Of a stretch of DNA of 64,000 nt, positions 17,370 to 26,909 are shown one piece after another. The notes beneath the pieces were generated by a model that was given only the letters and a program-made list of their open reading frames with translations, was not told the origin of the DNA and did not search any database. The position numbers and the translations under genes are program-made. Position 1 is the first letter of the stretch, and every line of letters begins with the position of its first letter. Source of the stretch: CAILUF01 sp964505265 (GTDB lineage: Bacteria > Pseudomonadota > Alphaproteobacteria > Rickettsiales > UBA1997); contig CAZDGN010000003.1 of the NCBI GenBank assembly GCA_964505265.1, positions 62,001 through 126,000 on the forward strand. Direction: 5' to 3'.

Positions 17370-18038
17370 TCAAGAGGCAAAAAAATCATTGTTCAATTTA
17401 TCATATTCAATTTTTAACAAATCATTGAATTTGTTGTCATCAAAATTAATTATCCCCAATTCTTGTAAAGAGACTACTCCAAAATCCTTAATTCCGCAAG
17501 GAACAATATGGTTAAAATTACTTAAATCTGGAGCAATGTTGATGGCAATTCCATGATAACTTACCCATCTTTTAACTTTAATACCAATTGCACTTATTTT
17601 CTTTTCGCAAGAATTATGATTAACCCATAAACCCACTCGATTTTTTCGAATTTCTGCAGAAATTTCATAATGCTTTAAAACATTAATTACCCATTTTTCT
17701 AAAAACTCAACAAACCGCGAAATATCTGGCTGTTGTGGAAAAAAAAATTCTTTTAAATCTAGCATTAAATAAATAATTTTCATCCCAGGGCCATGATAAG
17801 TATATTTTCCACCGCGATTAGTTTTATAAATCGGAATATCGGTTGAGGATAACAAATCATTATCACTTGCAGAAATGCCAGCAGTTATTACTGGATAGTG
17901 CTCAAGCACCCAAATTTTAGAATTAGTTTTTTTTGCGATAATATTTTCTACTGCCAACTCCATATATTTAAAGGCTTCGGCAAAATGAACTAAATCTTCT
18001 GCAAAAATCCAATCTATGTTATTGCTCTTTAAAGTCAT
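17370..18038 (-). CDS. lipB: Octanoyl-[acyl-carrier-protein]:protein octanoyltransferase
   Basis: 222 residues. LipB moves octanoate from ACP to lipoyl domains, the first step in making lipoyl cofactors of the 2-oxoacid dehydrogenases. Signature motifs: RGGKYTYHGPGMKIIYLMLDL (residue run contains the RGGxxTxHGPG motif), KRWVSYHGIAINIAPDL with the catalytic lysine region, and IVPCGIKDFGVVSLQELG with the acyl-accepting Cys. It is divergent from ruvA, with 69 bp between the starts. Confidence 0.95.
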   Translation of the reverse strand: MTLKSNNIDWIFAEDLVHFAEAFKYMELAVENIIAKKTNSKIWVLEHYPVITAGISASDNDLLSSTDIPIYKTNRGGKYTYHGPGMKIIYLMLDLKEFFFPQQPDISRFVEFLEKWVINVLKHYEISAEIRKNRVGLWVNHNSCEKKISAIGIKVKRWVSYHGIAINIAPDLSNFNHIVPCGIKDFGVVSLQELGIINFDDNKFNDLLKIEYDKLNNDFFAS

Positions 18039-18107
18039 ATTAATTAAATTTATTAAAATTCTAATTTAGGATATTTTAATTTTTAAAAAAACAATTGCAA
18101 AAAAATT

Positions 18108-18734
18108 ATGATTGGCAAGCTTCGCGGAAAAATTGATTTAGTTCAAGAAGATAAATGTATTTTAGATGTTAATGGAGTTGGCTATTTGGTGTATATCTCT
18201 GCCAAAACCGCTCAAAATCTCAAAAATCTTCCAACCAATTCAGATTTAACCTTATTCATTGAAACCCTAGTTAAAGAAGATGCCATTGAACTTTATGGTT
18301 TTGTTTTGGAAATTGAAAAAATTTGGTTTTTAGAATTAACCAAAGTTCAGGGAGTTGGCTCAAAAATGGCTCAAAAAATTTTAAGTGCCCTCGATATCGA
18401 AGAATTAGCCAAGGCCTTAAGTGTTGCCGACATTAAAACTTTTCAAAATATTTCTGGGATTGGACCAAAATTAGCACAAAGAATTTGTGTTGAACTAAAA
18501 AATTCTCCAAAAAAATTAGGAATTTCTAGCGAATTTTTTGTAAATTTCGAAGTCAGTAATAAAATAAATTTCAATAACAATATCACAGTTGATGCTTTAT
18601 CGGCTCTTGAAAATTTAGGTTACAAAAAACATGATTGCCAAAAATATATTAGTCATATTTTTGCTAACGACCCCGAAATTACTTTAGAAAATTTAATTAC
18701 TCAAAGCCTTAGAGAGTTAAGTAAGAAGAAATAA
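18108..18734 (+). CDS. ruvA: Holliday junction DNA helicase subunit RuvA
   Basis: 208 residues, the normal length. The N-terminal OB-fold (MIGKLRGKIDLVQEDKCILDVNGVGYLV region) is followed by two helix-hairpin-helix motifs (LTKVQGVGSKMAQKIL and NISGIGPKLAQRICVEL) and a C-terminal domain III (VDALSALENLGYKK) that contacts RuvB. It binds four-way junctions and loads RuvB during recombination repair. ruvB and ruvC are not adjacent. It converges with the response regulator gene (3 bp apart). Confidence 0.96.
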   Translation: MIGKLRGKIDLVQEDKCILDVNGVGYLVYISAKTAQNLKNLPTNSDLTLFIETLVKEDAIELYGFVLEIEKIWFLELTKVQGVGSKMAQKILSALDIEELAKALSVADIKTFQNISGIGPKLAQRICVELKNSPKKLGISSEFFVNFEVSNKINFNNNITVDALSALENLGYKKHDCQKYISHIFANDPEITLENLITQSLRELSKKK

Positions 18735-18737
18735 AAT

Positions 18738-19415
18738 CTAGTCATGCAAAATATAACCATGATTGCGAATTGTTTGAAGATAATGAGGCTGTTTTGGATT
18801 TACTTCAATTTTTTTGCGGAGTCTTGTTATACTCACATCGATACTTCTTTCGTCAATCCCACCTAAAAGCTCACTCAACGAATTTCTACTTACAACCTTA
18901 CCTTGATGTTGAGCCAAAATTTTTAAAATTTTGGCATCATTTTCAGTTAAGTGAATAAATTCTTGCAATTTTTTTAATCTAAGGTCATTTAAATTAAAAT
19001 TAAAATCGCCGAAACTTACCAAATTATTGGAATTAAAATTTTTAGTTTCAGAAATTTTTCGACGCAAGATGTTTTTAACTCTAAGGAGAAGTTCTTTTGG
19101 TTCAAAAGGCTTTGGCATATAATCATCGGCTCCATTTTCTAGCCCCCCAATTCTGTCGTCTGGCTCACCTCTGGCAGTAAGCATTATGATTGGAGTTTGA
19201 TTTTTTAGTCTAAATCTTTTAGTGAAATCAAAGCCATTTTCGATTGGCATCATCACATCAACAATTAATAAATCAAAACTATTTACAGATAATATTTCAT
19301 CCGCCTCGGCGGTATCTTTTGCTAATGCTATTTCAAAATTATTGTCCGCCAAATACTTTCCCAAAAGGTTTCTAAGACGGGTATCATCATCAATGATTAA
19401 AATTTTATTTTGCAT
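18738..19415 (-). CDS. OmpR-family two-component response regulator
   Basis: 225 residues. Receiver domain (1-120) with the acidic pair IIDDDTRLR, the phosphoacceptor Asp in LLIVDVMMPIENG, Thr in IIMLTARGEP and Lys in DDYMPKPFEP. Winged-helix DNA-binding domain (about 135-225) ends with DVSITRLRKKIEVNPKQPHYLQTIRNHGYIL. Rickettsiales retain few two-component regulators, and this resembles the OmpR/CzcR-type one. No histidine kinase is adjacent; the lone Hpt protein at 62634 is the only other phosphorelay protein in the window. It starts 7 bp after kdsA on the same strand. Confidence 0.93.
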   Translation of the reverse strand: MQNKILIIDDDTRLRNLLGKYLADNNFEIALAKDTAEADEILSVNSFDLLIVDVMMPIENGFDFTKRFRLKNQTPIIMLTARGEPDDRIGGLENGADDYMPKPFEPKELLLRVKNILRRKISETKNFNSNNLVSFGDFNFNLNDLRLKKLQEFIHLTENDAKILKILAQHQGKVVSRNSLSELLGGIDERSIDVSITRLRKKIEVNPKQPHYLQTIRNHGYILHD

Positions 19416-19422
19416 AAATTAT

Positions 19423-20247
19423 TTAGTTTTTAGCAATTTCATCAATTTTTTTTAATTTATTTAAAATCGCCTCAAGATTATTTAATTTTACCATACAAGG
19501 TCCGTCAGATGGAGCATTATCAGGGTCTTGATGCACTTCCATAAACAATCCAGCAACTCCAACGGCAACCGAAGCTTTTGCCAAAACTTCAACAAATTCT
19601 CTTTGACCACCACTAGCGCCACCGAGCCCACCAGGTTGCTGAACCGAGTGAGTGGCATCAAAAATAACTGGGCAACCAGTTTTTGCCATAATAGGCAAGC
19701 TTCGCATGTCGGAAACTAAAGTGTTATAGCCAAAACTTACTCCTCTTTCAGTTAGCATAACCTTATCATTGCCCGCATGATCAATTTTATCGACAATATT
19801 TTTAGCATCCCATGGAGCTAAGAATTGTCCTTTTTTGACATTAATAATTTTATTAGTTTTTGAGGCACAAACCAAAAGATCGGTTTGACGACACAAAAAA
19901 GCTGGAATTTGAAGAATATCAACCTCTGAACATTTAGCAAGAAAATTGCATTGCTCTTCGTTGTGGACATCAGTTAAAATTGGACAATCAAAGTGCTTTT
20001 TTATCTCTGCAAAAATTGGAAGTGTTCCTTCAAGTCCTAATCCCCTTATAGAAGAAATTGATGAGCGATTAGCTTTGTCAAAGGAAGATTTATAGATAAA
20101 ATTTATTTTTAATTTATCACAAATTTTTTTAATATTTTCTGCCATCATTAGCGAATGATCAAGTGATTCTGTTTGGCAAGGACCAGCAATCAAAGCGAAG
20201 GGATGATTATTTGAAATTTCAAAATTTTTTAACTTAATTATTCGCAT
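19423..20247 (-). CDS. kdsA: 3-deoxy-8-phosphooctulonate synthase (KDO-8-phosphate synthase)
   Basis: 274 residues. It condenses phosphoenolpyruvate with arabinose-5-phosphate to give KDO-8-phosphate for the LPS inner core. Motifs: FALIAGPCQTES, SSFDKANRSS, GLGLEGTLPIFAEIK, TDVHNEEQ, QIPAFLCRQTDLL and VMLTERGVSFGYN. The presence of Cys in AGPCQTES is general to the family; metal dependence is not judged here. Its presence implies LPS synthesis. It is probably cotranscribed with the response regulator. Confidence 0.96.
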   Translation of the reverse strand: MRIIKLKNFEISNNHPFALIAGPCQTESLDHSLMMAENIKKICDKLKINFIYKSSFDKANRSSISSIRGLGLEGTLPIFAEIKKHFDCPILTDVHNEEQCNFLAKCSEVDILQIPAFLCRQTDLLVCASKTNKIINVKKGQFLAPWDAKNIVDKIDHAGNDKVMLTERGVSFGYNTLVSDMRSLPIMAKTGCPVIFDATHSVQQPGGLGGASGGQREFVEVLAKASVAVGVAGLFMEVHQDPDNAPSDGPCMVKLNNLEAILNKLKKIDEIAKN

Positions 20248-20385
20248 TTTTTTTAAATTTTAGTTGTAATATTTGATAAAAAAATTAATTTAACTAACTT
20301 GAAATAAATCTTACTTAAATCTATTATTTTTGGCAATCAAAATTAATTATTTTAAATTAAAATTCAAATATAAAATTCATAAATT

Positions 20386-21504
20386 ATGTTCGCAAAATTA
20401 ATAAGCATCGCTTTAATTTTTATAGTTTGTTGCTTTAATGTTTTGTATATTTTAACCCCTTTTTTAGCTGTTTTAATCCCTTTTATCGATTTTAATAATG
20501 ATCAATTAATAATTTCTAGAATTTTATTCAACAATGTTCTTTCGCTTTTTATTGTTAGCCTATTTTCGCTAACTTTTTTAATGCTTTTTTATATGCTTTT
20601 GGATTTCCTTTTCGGATTTTCTGCGAGGCTATCTTTAAAAAATTGTAAAAAATATGAAAAATACAAGCAATATGATTTTTTGCAACCGGTCTTATCGCAA
20701 GTTAAAGAAAAATTCCAAGACAACTCAATTCAGCTTTATATCAGAAATAGCGACGAAATTAATGCTTTTGCGGTTGGCTCTCTTAATGGAAAATACATCG
20801 TTTTATCTCGAGGCTTAATTGACCATTTTTTTGTTTGCTGTCCTGAACCAAAAACCTTTTTATCAGCAATTAGAGCAGTTATTTCTCACGAAATGTCGCA
20901 CCTTATCAATAAAGATTATGTTTCGGGTTACATAATTTTAACCAACCAAAAAATCACCAACTTAATTTCAAAATTTTTACATTTTTTCTTTTTAAATTTT
21001 ACCAGATTAGTTTCGTATTTTCCATATGGAGGCAATCAAACGGCTGGTTTTATGTATCGAAGCTATTTATTAATCGATAGCTTTGTTATTTTTTTTAATC
21101 GAGTAATTGTTTTTAATGTTTATGAATTTGCTCGAAAATTTATTTCGCGCTCAATTGAATATCGATGCGACCTTCAGGCAAGCAATGCTTTTGGCGGAAA
21201 AAATATGGCTTTAGCCCTAAGATTACTTGGAGATAACTCTTATTTTTCACTTTTTTCAACACACCCAAATACTAAATCAAGAATTAAACGCATAGAAAAT
21301 ATAAAAATTTCCGAAAAATTTGTCAGACCTTGTTTTGTCGACAGTCTAGCTAATTATTTATCCTTCACTATTTTAATATTTCTAACCTTATTATTTGCCA
21401 AATTATCAAAATTCGATTTACTAATTCGTGAAATAATTCGAAATCATGAAAACATTCACCGCAAATTACTTTTTTTATGGAGTTTAATTGCCAAAATCTA
21501 TTAA
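20386..21504 (+). CDS. Membrane-bound M48 metalloprotease, HtpX-like
   Basis: 372 residues. Two N-terminal membrane helices (about 5-30 and 45-75) precede a protease domain with zinc motif HEMSH in AVISHEMSHLINKDYVSG. A further hydrophobic stretch (about 185-245) follows, and then the likely third ligand Glu in SIEYRCDLQASNAFGG. HtpX/M48B enzymes degrade misfolded membrane proteins. The C-terminus adds two hydrophobic helices. The chain is longer than HtpX (about 290), so it may be a distinct subfamily. It is divergent from kdsA and its stop lies 1 bp before the acyl-CoA ligase start. Confidence 0.85.
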   Translation: MFAKLISIALIFIVCCFNVLYILTPFLAVLIPFIDFNNDQLIISRILFNNVLSLFIVSLFSLTFLMLFYMLLDFLFGFSARLSLKNCKKYEKYKQYDFLQPVLSQVKEKFQDNSIQLYIRNSDEINAFAVGSLNGKYIVLSRGLIDHFFVCCPEPKTFLSAIRAVISHEMSHLINKDYVSGYIILTNQKITNLISKFLHFFFLNFTRLVSYFPYGGNQTAGFMYRSYLLIDSFVIFFNRVIVFNVYEFARKFISRSIEYRCDLQASNAFGGKNMALALRLLGDNSYFSLFSTHPNTKSRIKRIENIKISEKFVRPCFVDSLANYLSFTILIFLTLLFAKLSKFDLLIREIIRNHENIHRKLLFLWSLIAKIY

Positions 21505-21505
21505 C

Positions 21506-23248
21506 ATGCAAAAATTTAATAATCTAGCACAGTTAATTTTTTATATGAAAAATAATTTAAAGAATGATAATTTTTTAAATTATAAACATAACGAAAATTG
21601 GCATAAAATTTCTGTTGAAGATTTCTGCAATCAAGTATTTGCCTTAAGCCTTGCTTTAAATAAAATTGGAGTAAAAAAAGGTGATCGACTTGCTAATTAT
21701 TCTTATCAAAACCCAAAATGGTTGATTGTTGATTTTGCCTCAATCCTAGCTGGCGCCATCACTGTTCCGATATTTAATAATATCAATGACGATAATTTAT
21801 TTTACGAAATTGAAGATGCAAATTGTAAATTTATTTTTACTGACAAGACCGATATTACCAAAAAAATTTGGCAAAAATTTTCTAATATCAATGTCATCGC
21901 TGATAATTTTAACGGGGAAAATATTTATTCACTCGAAGATTTAATTAATAGTGAAATTGCAAATGTTGCCTCAAATATTGAATTACTTCAAAATCTTGCT
22001 TCGGAAATTTTACCTACCGATATTGCTACTATTGTTTATACCTCAGGAAGCACCTCAAAACCAAAGGGGGTTGAGGTTCTTCACCAATCATTAGTTTCAC
22101 AAATTCATGATTCCGATAGTTTTTTTCGGTTAAATAAATCACAAGTTGTATTGTCTTATTTGCCTTTGGCTCATATTTTTGAAAGAATGGTTATGATGTA
22201 TTATTTAAGTATTGGAATGAATATTTATTTTGTTGACAACATCAAAAAACTCGGGGAATTTTTAAGAGAAGTTCGTCCAAATCTTATGACATCAGTGCCC
22301 AGAGCCCTAGAAAAAGTTTATGCCAAAATAAATTCTTCAATCAATGATGCTAGTTTTATAAAAAAATTAATTGGCAAAACCGCTTTAAAAAAGGCATTAG
22401 TTAAGGACCCAAACCAAAAAAATACATTAATTGATAAGTTTTTTGACAAAATTATTTACAGTAAATTTCGACAAGCATTAGGTGCAAATATGGAAATGAT
22501 TATTTGCGGAGGCAATGCTTTATCAGCCGATCTAGAACGATTTTATTGGAATATCGGAGTCAAAATTTATTGTGGCTATGGTATGACAGAATGCTCACCA
22601 GTATTAGCAACTAACGCACCAAATCAGCAAAAATTTACCACTGTTGGCAAAGCTTTTCCAGCAGTATCCCTAAAACTAGCAAGCGATGGCGAACTTCTTG
22701 CCAAGGGCATTAATGTAATGAAGCAATATCACAATCAACCAGAAAAAACCGCAGAATGTTTTGAGAATGACTGGTTTAAAACTGGGGATTTAGCAGAAAT
22801 CGATAAGGAAGGTTTTGTAAAAATAGTTGGAAGAAAAAAAGAGTTATTTAAAACCAGCAATGGCAAATTTGTTCATCCAGTTTTAATTGAACAAAAATTG
22901 GTGCAAGAATTGGGTTTTTTAATTGGGGCAATTGTAGTTGCCGAAAATAGAAATTTTGTTAGTGCCCTTTTATTTATTGATTACGAATTAATAAGTAATA
23001 TAAAGAAAAAATTAAATTTTATTGGCAATAATCAAGATTTCACCAATTCTACTATTTTAAATAATTATTGTGAAAAAGTAATTAATTCGATAAATTTAAA
23101 TCTTGATAGCTGGGAGCAAATTAAAAAATTTAAAATAATTTCTCAACAAATTTCTATTGAAAATGGCGAAATAACTCCATCAATGAAGCTTAAAAGAAAT
23201 ATTTTGGAAAAAAGATTTGAAAACGAAATTAACAATTTTTACAACTAA
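21506..23248 (+). CDS. Long-chain fatty-acid--CoA ligase (AMP-binding enzyme)
   Basis: 580 residues from the ATG at 21506 (a TTG at 21488 inside the preceding gene is less likely). ANL-superfamily motifs: IVYTSGSTSKPKG (ATP-binding loop), IICGGNALS, CGYGMTECSPVLATN and WFKTGDLAEIDKEGFVKIVGRKKE with the hinge. It activates fatty acids to acyl-CoA via acyl-AMP, closest in pattern to FadD15-type ligases. No beta-oxidation genes adjoin, so a role in salvaging host or environmental fatty acids for lipids is inferred. It converges with the aminotransferase and overlaps it by 4 nt. Confidence 0.9.
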   Translation: MQKFNNLAQLIFYMKNNLKNDNFLNYKHNENWHKISVEDFCNQVFALSLALNKIGVKKGDRLANYSYQNPKWLIVDFASILAGAITVPIFNNINDDNLFYEIEDANCKFIFTDKTDITKKIWQKFSNINVIADNFNGENIYSLEDLINSEIANVASNIELLQNLASEILPTDIATIVYTSGSTSKPKGVEVLHQSLVSQIHDSDSFFRLNKSQVVLSYLPLAHIFERMVMMYYLSIGMNIYFVDNIKKLGEFLREVRPNLMTSVPRALEKVYAKINSSINDASFIKKLIGKTALKKALVKDPNQKNTLIDKFFDKIIYSKFRQALGANMEMIICGGNALSADLERFYWNIGVKIYCGYGMTECSPVLATNAPNQQKFTTVGKAFPAVSLKLASDGELLAKGINVMKQYHNQPEKTAECFENDWFKTGDLAEIDKEGFVKIVGRKKELFKTSNGKFVHPVLIEQKLVQELGFLIGAIVVAENRNFVSALLFIDYELISNIKKKLNFIGNNQDFTNSTILNNYCEKVINSINLNLDSWEQIKKFKIISQQISIENGEITPSMKLKRNILEKRFENEINNFYN

Positions 23249-24438
23249 AAGTTAAAGCTAAAAAATTTTTTTAAACGCTTGATGGCTTCATCAATTTCTT
23301 GATAATTTCTTATCATCGAAAATCTAACATAGCCTTCTCCATTAGCCCCAAATGAACTACCTGGTGACATAGCAACTCCCGCATCTAAAATCATTTTTTT
23401 ACAAAATTCAAAGGAATTTAAGTGCGAAAATTGTGGTGGAATTTTGGTCCAAATAAACATACTAGCCTTAGGTTTTTCAATGTGCCAACACAGTTCTTGA
23501 TGAAATTTTTCGACAAAATAATTTCCTCTATCAAAATATAATTTTCTGAGATTCATTAAATATTCATCACTCTTTTCGCTCAAGGCACTTCCAGCAATCA
23601 TTTGTAATGGAGTAAAAGATCCATAATCAAGATAAGATTTAATATTATATAAGGCTGAAATTAATTTTTCACAACCAGCCGCAAATCCTACCCTAGTTCC
23701 AGCTAATGAGAAGCTTTTGGAAACCGATGAAAATTCGATGGCGATATCCTTAGCTCCATTAACTTCTAGTATCGAGTGCGGTTTATCTTTTTCATTAAAA
23801 TAAAGTTCGCAATAGGCTATATCCGAAATGATGTAAATTTGATGTTTTTTACAAAAATCAACAATTTCTTGATAAAAATTTAAATCGACAATTTCCGTGG
23901 TTGGATTGCAGGGATAAGAGATAATTACAGCCAAGGGTTTTTTTGAAGCATTTTCCACAAATTTTTTGAATTTTTCTAAAAAATCAAGAGGTTTAATGGC
24001 ATCAATGTGCACGATTTTAGTATTGGCAATTACAAAAGCAAAAGTATGAATTGGATAAGATGGCGAAGGAACGCAAATATAATTATCATCGCCAGCAATT
24101 GCCGTTGCAAGTGAGGCAATACCTTCCTTGGCACCAATGGTAACTAATGATTGAGTTTTGTAATTTAGGTCAACTCCAAATCTTCTTTGATAATATTGAG
24201 TTAATGATTTTTTTAAAAAATCAATACCCCCCGTCACCGAATAACCATATAAATTGCCATTTAATGATAGTTCGGATAATTCTTGCATAATAAATTGTGG
24301 AGGTGATGAATCGGGGTTGCCCATACCAAAATCAATGATATTCATGCCTTTTTCAATAGCCTGTTGTTTTAATTGATAGATGGAAGCAAAAATATAAGGA
24401 GGAAGTTTTTGACTTAAAAAATTATTATTTTTTGACAT
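23245..24438 (-). CDS. PLP-dependent class I aminotransferase (AlaC / LL-diaminopimelate aminotransferase-like)
   Basis: 397 residues. The N-terminus (LPPYIFASIYQLKQQA, then IIDFGMGNPDSSPP) is typical of alphaproteobacterial enzymes often annotated as LL-diaminopimelate aminotransferase but resembling glutamate-pyruvate transaminase AlaC. PLP lysine is in SSVSKSFSLAGTRVGFAAG; other family motifs are SYPCNPTTE and YVRFSMIRN. It would make alanine, or possibly serve the diaminopimelate route with dapA. It is last in a tight five-gene minus-strand operon and overlaps the preceding small gene by 14 nt. Confidence 0.9.
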   Translation of the reverse strand: MSKNNNFLSQKLPPYIFASIYQLKQQAIEKGMNIIDFGMGNPDSSPPQFIMQELSELSLNGNLYGYSVTGGIDFLKKSLTQYYQRRFGVDLNYKTQSLVTIGAKEGIASLATAIAGDDNYICVPSPSYPIHTFAFVIANTKIVHIDAIKPLDFLEKFKKFVENASKKPLAVIISYPCNPTTEIVDLNFYQEIVDFCKKHQIYIISDIAYCELYFNEKDKPHSILEVNGAKDIAIEFSSVSKSFSLAGTRVGFAAGCEKLISALYNIKSYLDYGSFTPLQMIAGSALSEKSDEYLMNLRKLYFDRGNYFVEKFHQELCWHIEKPKASMFIWTKIPPQFSHLNSFEFCKKMILDAGVAMSPGSSFGANGEGYVRFSMIRNYQEIDEAIKRLKKFFSFNF

Positions 24439-24862
24439 TTTCTTTGGATGAGGTATTTAAAATTGGAGTAAGAATGGAAATTTTTTCAGCAATTTGACTT
24501 GGCGAATTAAGATTTTTACTGGACAAAACTTTTGCTTTAATTTCTGGTGAAATTTTTCGAGAACGATTCTCTAAATTCACTATCATTGCCAAATAATGAG
24601 CAAGGTTTTTACTGCCAACTGCTACAATAATTCTAGAAATTTCTTTGGGTGGAAGCTCATCAATATCAATATTTCTAATATAAAAAATGTTATTTGAGAC
24701 TAGATTATCCTGAAAAGAAGAGCTGGGGGCTGAATTAAAATCATCTTTGACAAAATCATTCAATGATTCTTTGTTTTCTATATCATTATTTTCAACAATA
24801 TTGGATTTTAAATCTTGATTTTTATGAAACAAAGTATTTTGAGAGTTATCGAATAATGACAT
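24425..24862 (-). CDS. Unknown 145-residue protein
   Basis: 145 residues, hydrophilic, no signal or membrane helix. The first ~60 residues are Asn/Asp/Ser-rich and probably disordered. The second half has a more conserved look (DIDELPPKEISRIIVAVGSK, then NLAHYLAMIVNLENR). I do not recognise a domain. Its ATG shares bases with the upstream stop (TAATG at 24864-24860), and its end overlaps the aminotransferase start, so it is cotranslated inside the operon and very likely real. Confidence 0.6.
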   Translation of the reverse strand: MSLFDNSQNTLFHKNQDLKSNIVENNDIENKESLNDFVKDDFNSAPSSSFQDNLVSNNIFYIRNIDIDELPPKEISRIIVAVGSKNLAHYLAMIVNLENRSRKISPEIKAKVLSSKNLNSPSQIAEKISILTPILNTSSKENVKK

Positions 24863-25185
24863 TATAAAGTCCCCCTGGAAATTCTAAATAAACGGTTAAT
24901 TATTTTAATTAAATTATTGAAAAAATTCATTTCTTCAAACGATAAATTATAATCACCACTTTCAATATCTTTGTCGCTTAAAATAGCTATCTTACCAAAT
25001 GTTAGATCATCATCAGAAAATTTGGAAATATGAAAAAATAACTCCTCAACAATACGTTCAATTTCAGGATTATATTCCTTTATTGCCTCGTCTTTTCTTG
25101 CAATTTCAATTATATTTTCAATCAATATATTTTTGGTTGATGGACTATTTGATGGAGTATTGTTGGTTTCAAATTCAATAGTCAT
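24862..25185 (-). CDS. Unknown 107-residue acidic protein
   Basis: 107 residues, acidic and mostly helical (ILIENIIEIARKDEAIKEY and IERIVEELFFHISKFSDDDL), with a basic C-terminal tail (IINRLFRISRGTL). No recognised family. The start overlaps the end of the phosphotransferase gene by 11 nt and its stop overlaps the next start (TAATG), so it is embedded in an operon of overlapping genes. Confidence 0.6.
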   Translation of the reverse strand: MTIEFETNNTPSNSPSTKNILIENIIEIARKDEAIKEYNPEIERIVEELFFHISKFSDDDLTFGKIAILSDKDIESGDYNLSFEEMNFFNNLIKIINRLFRISRGTL

Positions 25186-26161
25186 TTTTTAAGTAATTTA
25201 ATAACAATTTACGAAAATCCTCTAGAAATATTTTTGAAGAATTTAATCTATTGTGAACATAATTTTCAACCCTAGGTAAATAGTGTAAATATTGTTTTTT
25301 GTGGTCACGATTGGCTAACCTAGCAAAAATTCCAAGGATTTTAATATTTCTTTGCAAAGATAAAATTTCATAGTCCAAAATAATTTCATCAACATTATTT
25401 TTAGAGTTTAAAATAAAATAATCAAATATTTTTTTTGCATTTTCAACCGAAATATCTCGTCTCGCATCTTCAATTAAAGATACCAAATCATAAGCTCTTG
25501 AACCAATTAATCCATCTTGAAAATCAAGCAAACCAACTGAATTCTTCCCCCTAAATGAATTTAAAACCATCAAATTATCAGCATGATAATCTCGAAGAAC
25601 TAATACTTGCGAAGATTTTGAAAGTTTATCAAAAATATCAAACCAAGTTTTTTTGTAAAATTCTTTTTGCTCTATGGAAATTTTGATATTTTTATGCGGC
25701 AAATACCAATTTATCAAAAGCTCAACCTCGCGATACAATACTGCTAAGTTATATTTATGAACTTTTTCAAGATGAATATTCGCGGTTTTTTCATGTAAAT
25801 CAAGCAAAACATCACAAGCATTTTGATAAATTTTCAACTCTTCATTTGGATTATTTTGTAAGAATTTAGTAAAACTTTCATCACCAAAATCTTCTAGTAA
25901 AATTAATCCTAAGGACAAATCCTTGGCAATAATTTTTGGAGCCGATAGATTCAAATCTAGCAAAATTTCATCGATTAAAATAAAACTACTACAATCTTCA
26001 TATCCAACTGGTGCATACATCAAAATATTTACTCCTAACTCATGATTTATGCGATAATATGACCGAAAGGAAGCATCTCCCGCAATTTTATTTATAGAAA
26101 AATTTTTTAAATCTAATTTTTGTAAAAATTCTCTGGCAATTTCGTAATTTAAATTCAACAT
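25175..26161 (-). CDS. Phosphotransferase family kinase, AmgK-like
   Basis: 328 residues with the aminoglycoside phosphotransferase/choline kinase fold. Brenner motif VLRDYHADNLMVL (catalytic Asp and Asn) and the metal-binding GLLDFQDGLIGSRAYDLVSLIEDARRDI are clear; DASFRSYYRI near the N-terminus is the ATP-lysine region. In alphaproteobacteria and pseudomonads this family includes AmgK, which phosphorylates N-acetylmuramate/N-acetylglucosamine in a peptidoglycan recycling route. nagZ, another recycling enzyme, is 6 kb away. Specificity is inferred. It lies between GST (1 bp upstream) and two unknown genes. Confidence 0.8.
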   Translation of the reverse strand: MLNLNYEIAREFLQKLDLKNFSINKIAGDASFRSYYRINHELGVNILMYAPVGYEDCSSFILIDEILLDLNLSAPKIIAKDLSLGLILLEDFGDESFTKFLQNNPNEELKIYQNACDVLLDLHEKTANIHLEKVHKYNLAVLYREVELLINWYLPHKNIKISIEQKEFYKKTWFDIFDKLSKSSQVLVLRDYHADNLMVLNSFRGKNSVGLLDFQDGLIGSRAYDLVSLIEDARRDISVENAKKIFDYFILNSKNNVDEIILDYEILSLQRNIKILGIFARLANRDHKKQYLHYLPRVENYVHNRLNSSKIFLEDFRKLLLNYLKNDY

Positions 26162-26162
26162 A

Positions 26163-26840
26163 TTAAAAATCTAGTTTAGTATACCATGAAGGGGGAGCGA
26201 TATTTGCAACAGTATCTTGCAATACTTCTTTAAAAACTTTATGAGATTTGATTAAGCAATACCAGTCTTTGGTTGGCTGATAATGATGCCAATTTATATC
26301 ACCAAAATAATCCAAAACTGAAATATGCGAGGCCGCCGAAAAATCGGCAACAGAAATTTCATCTCCCGCTAAATATTTTCTACTTTCAAGTAAAAATTCA
26401 ATATAGCTTAGATGTATATTAAGATTTCGACGAGAGATTCTTAAAATATCAGAGTCGGGAGCCTTTTGGTCAAGAGAGTAGCGATTAAAAAATCTTTCAT
26501 TTAAAATATATTTGGTAACCTCATTATAGAATTTTTCATCGAACCAATTTTGTAGCCTTCTGGCTTCTGCTTTTCTGGCAATATTATCGCCAATAAAATT
26601 TCGAGTATCTTGATGTTTTTCTTCAATATATTCAACAATAACCGAACTGTAGGCAATCAAATTTGAGCTGATATTGTCGAATAAAACTGGCACTGATCCA
26701 GCTGGGTTCATGGCAATAAATTCTTTTCTTCGCTCCCAGAAATTTTCTTGAATTAATTCAAAATCAACCTCCTTGGCGGTTAAATGCACGCGCACTTTAC
26801 GAGAAAATGGACATAATGGATGATGATAAAGTCTATACAT
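26163..26840 (-). CDS. Glutathione S-transferase family protein
   Basis: 225 residues. N-terminal thioredoxin-like domain (YRLYHHPLCPFSRKVRVHL, with CPFSRK at the glutathione site; NPAGSVPVLFD with the cis-Pro; AYSSVIVEYIEE). All-helical C-terminal domain follows from about 90 (YLAGDEISVADFSAASHISVLDYF). A role in detoxification or thiol redox is expected. First gene of the five-gene operon, divergent from polA with 69 bp between starts. Confidence 0.9.
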   Translation of the reverse strand: MYRLYHHPLCPFSRKVRVHLTAKEVDFELIQENFWERRKEFIAMNPAGSVPVLFDNISSNLIAYSSVIVEYIEEKHQDTRNFIGDNIARKAEARRLQNWFDEKFYNEVTKYILNERFFNRYSLDQKAPDSDILRISRRNLNIHLSYIEFLLESRKYLAGDEISVADFSAASHISVLDYFGDINWHHYQPTKDWYCLIKSHKVFKEVLQDTVANIAPPSWYTKLDF

Positions 26841-26909
26841 AATTTTTTGATTTTATTTTTAATTCATTTTAACTATTATTTTAATATCGCAAATATTAAT
26901 TTTAAAGAA

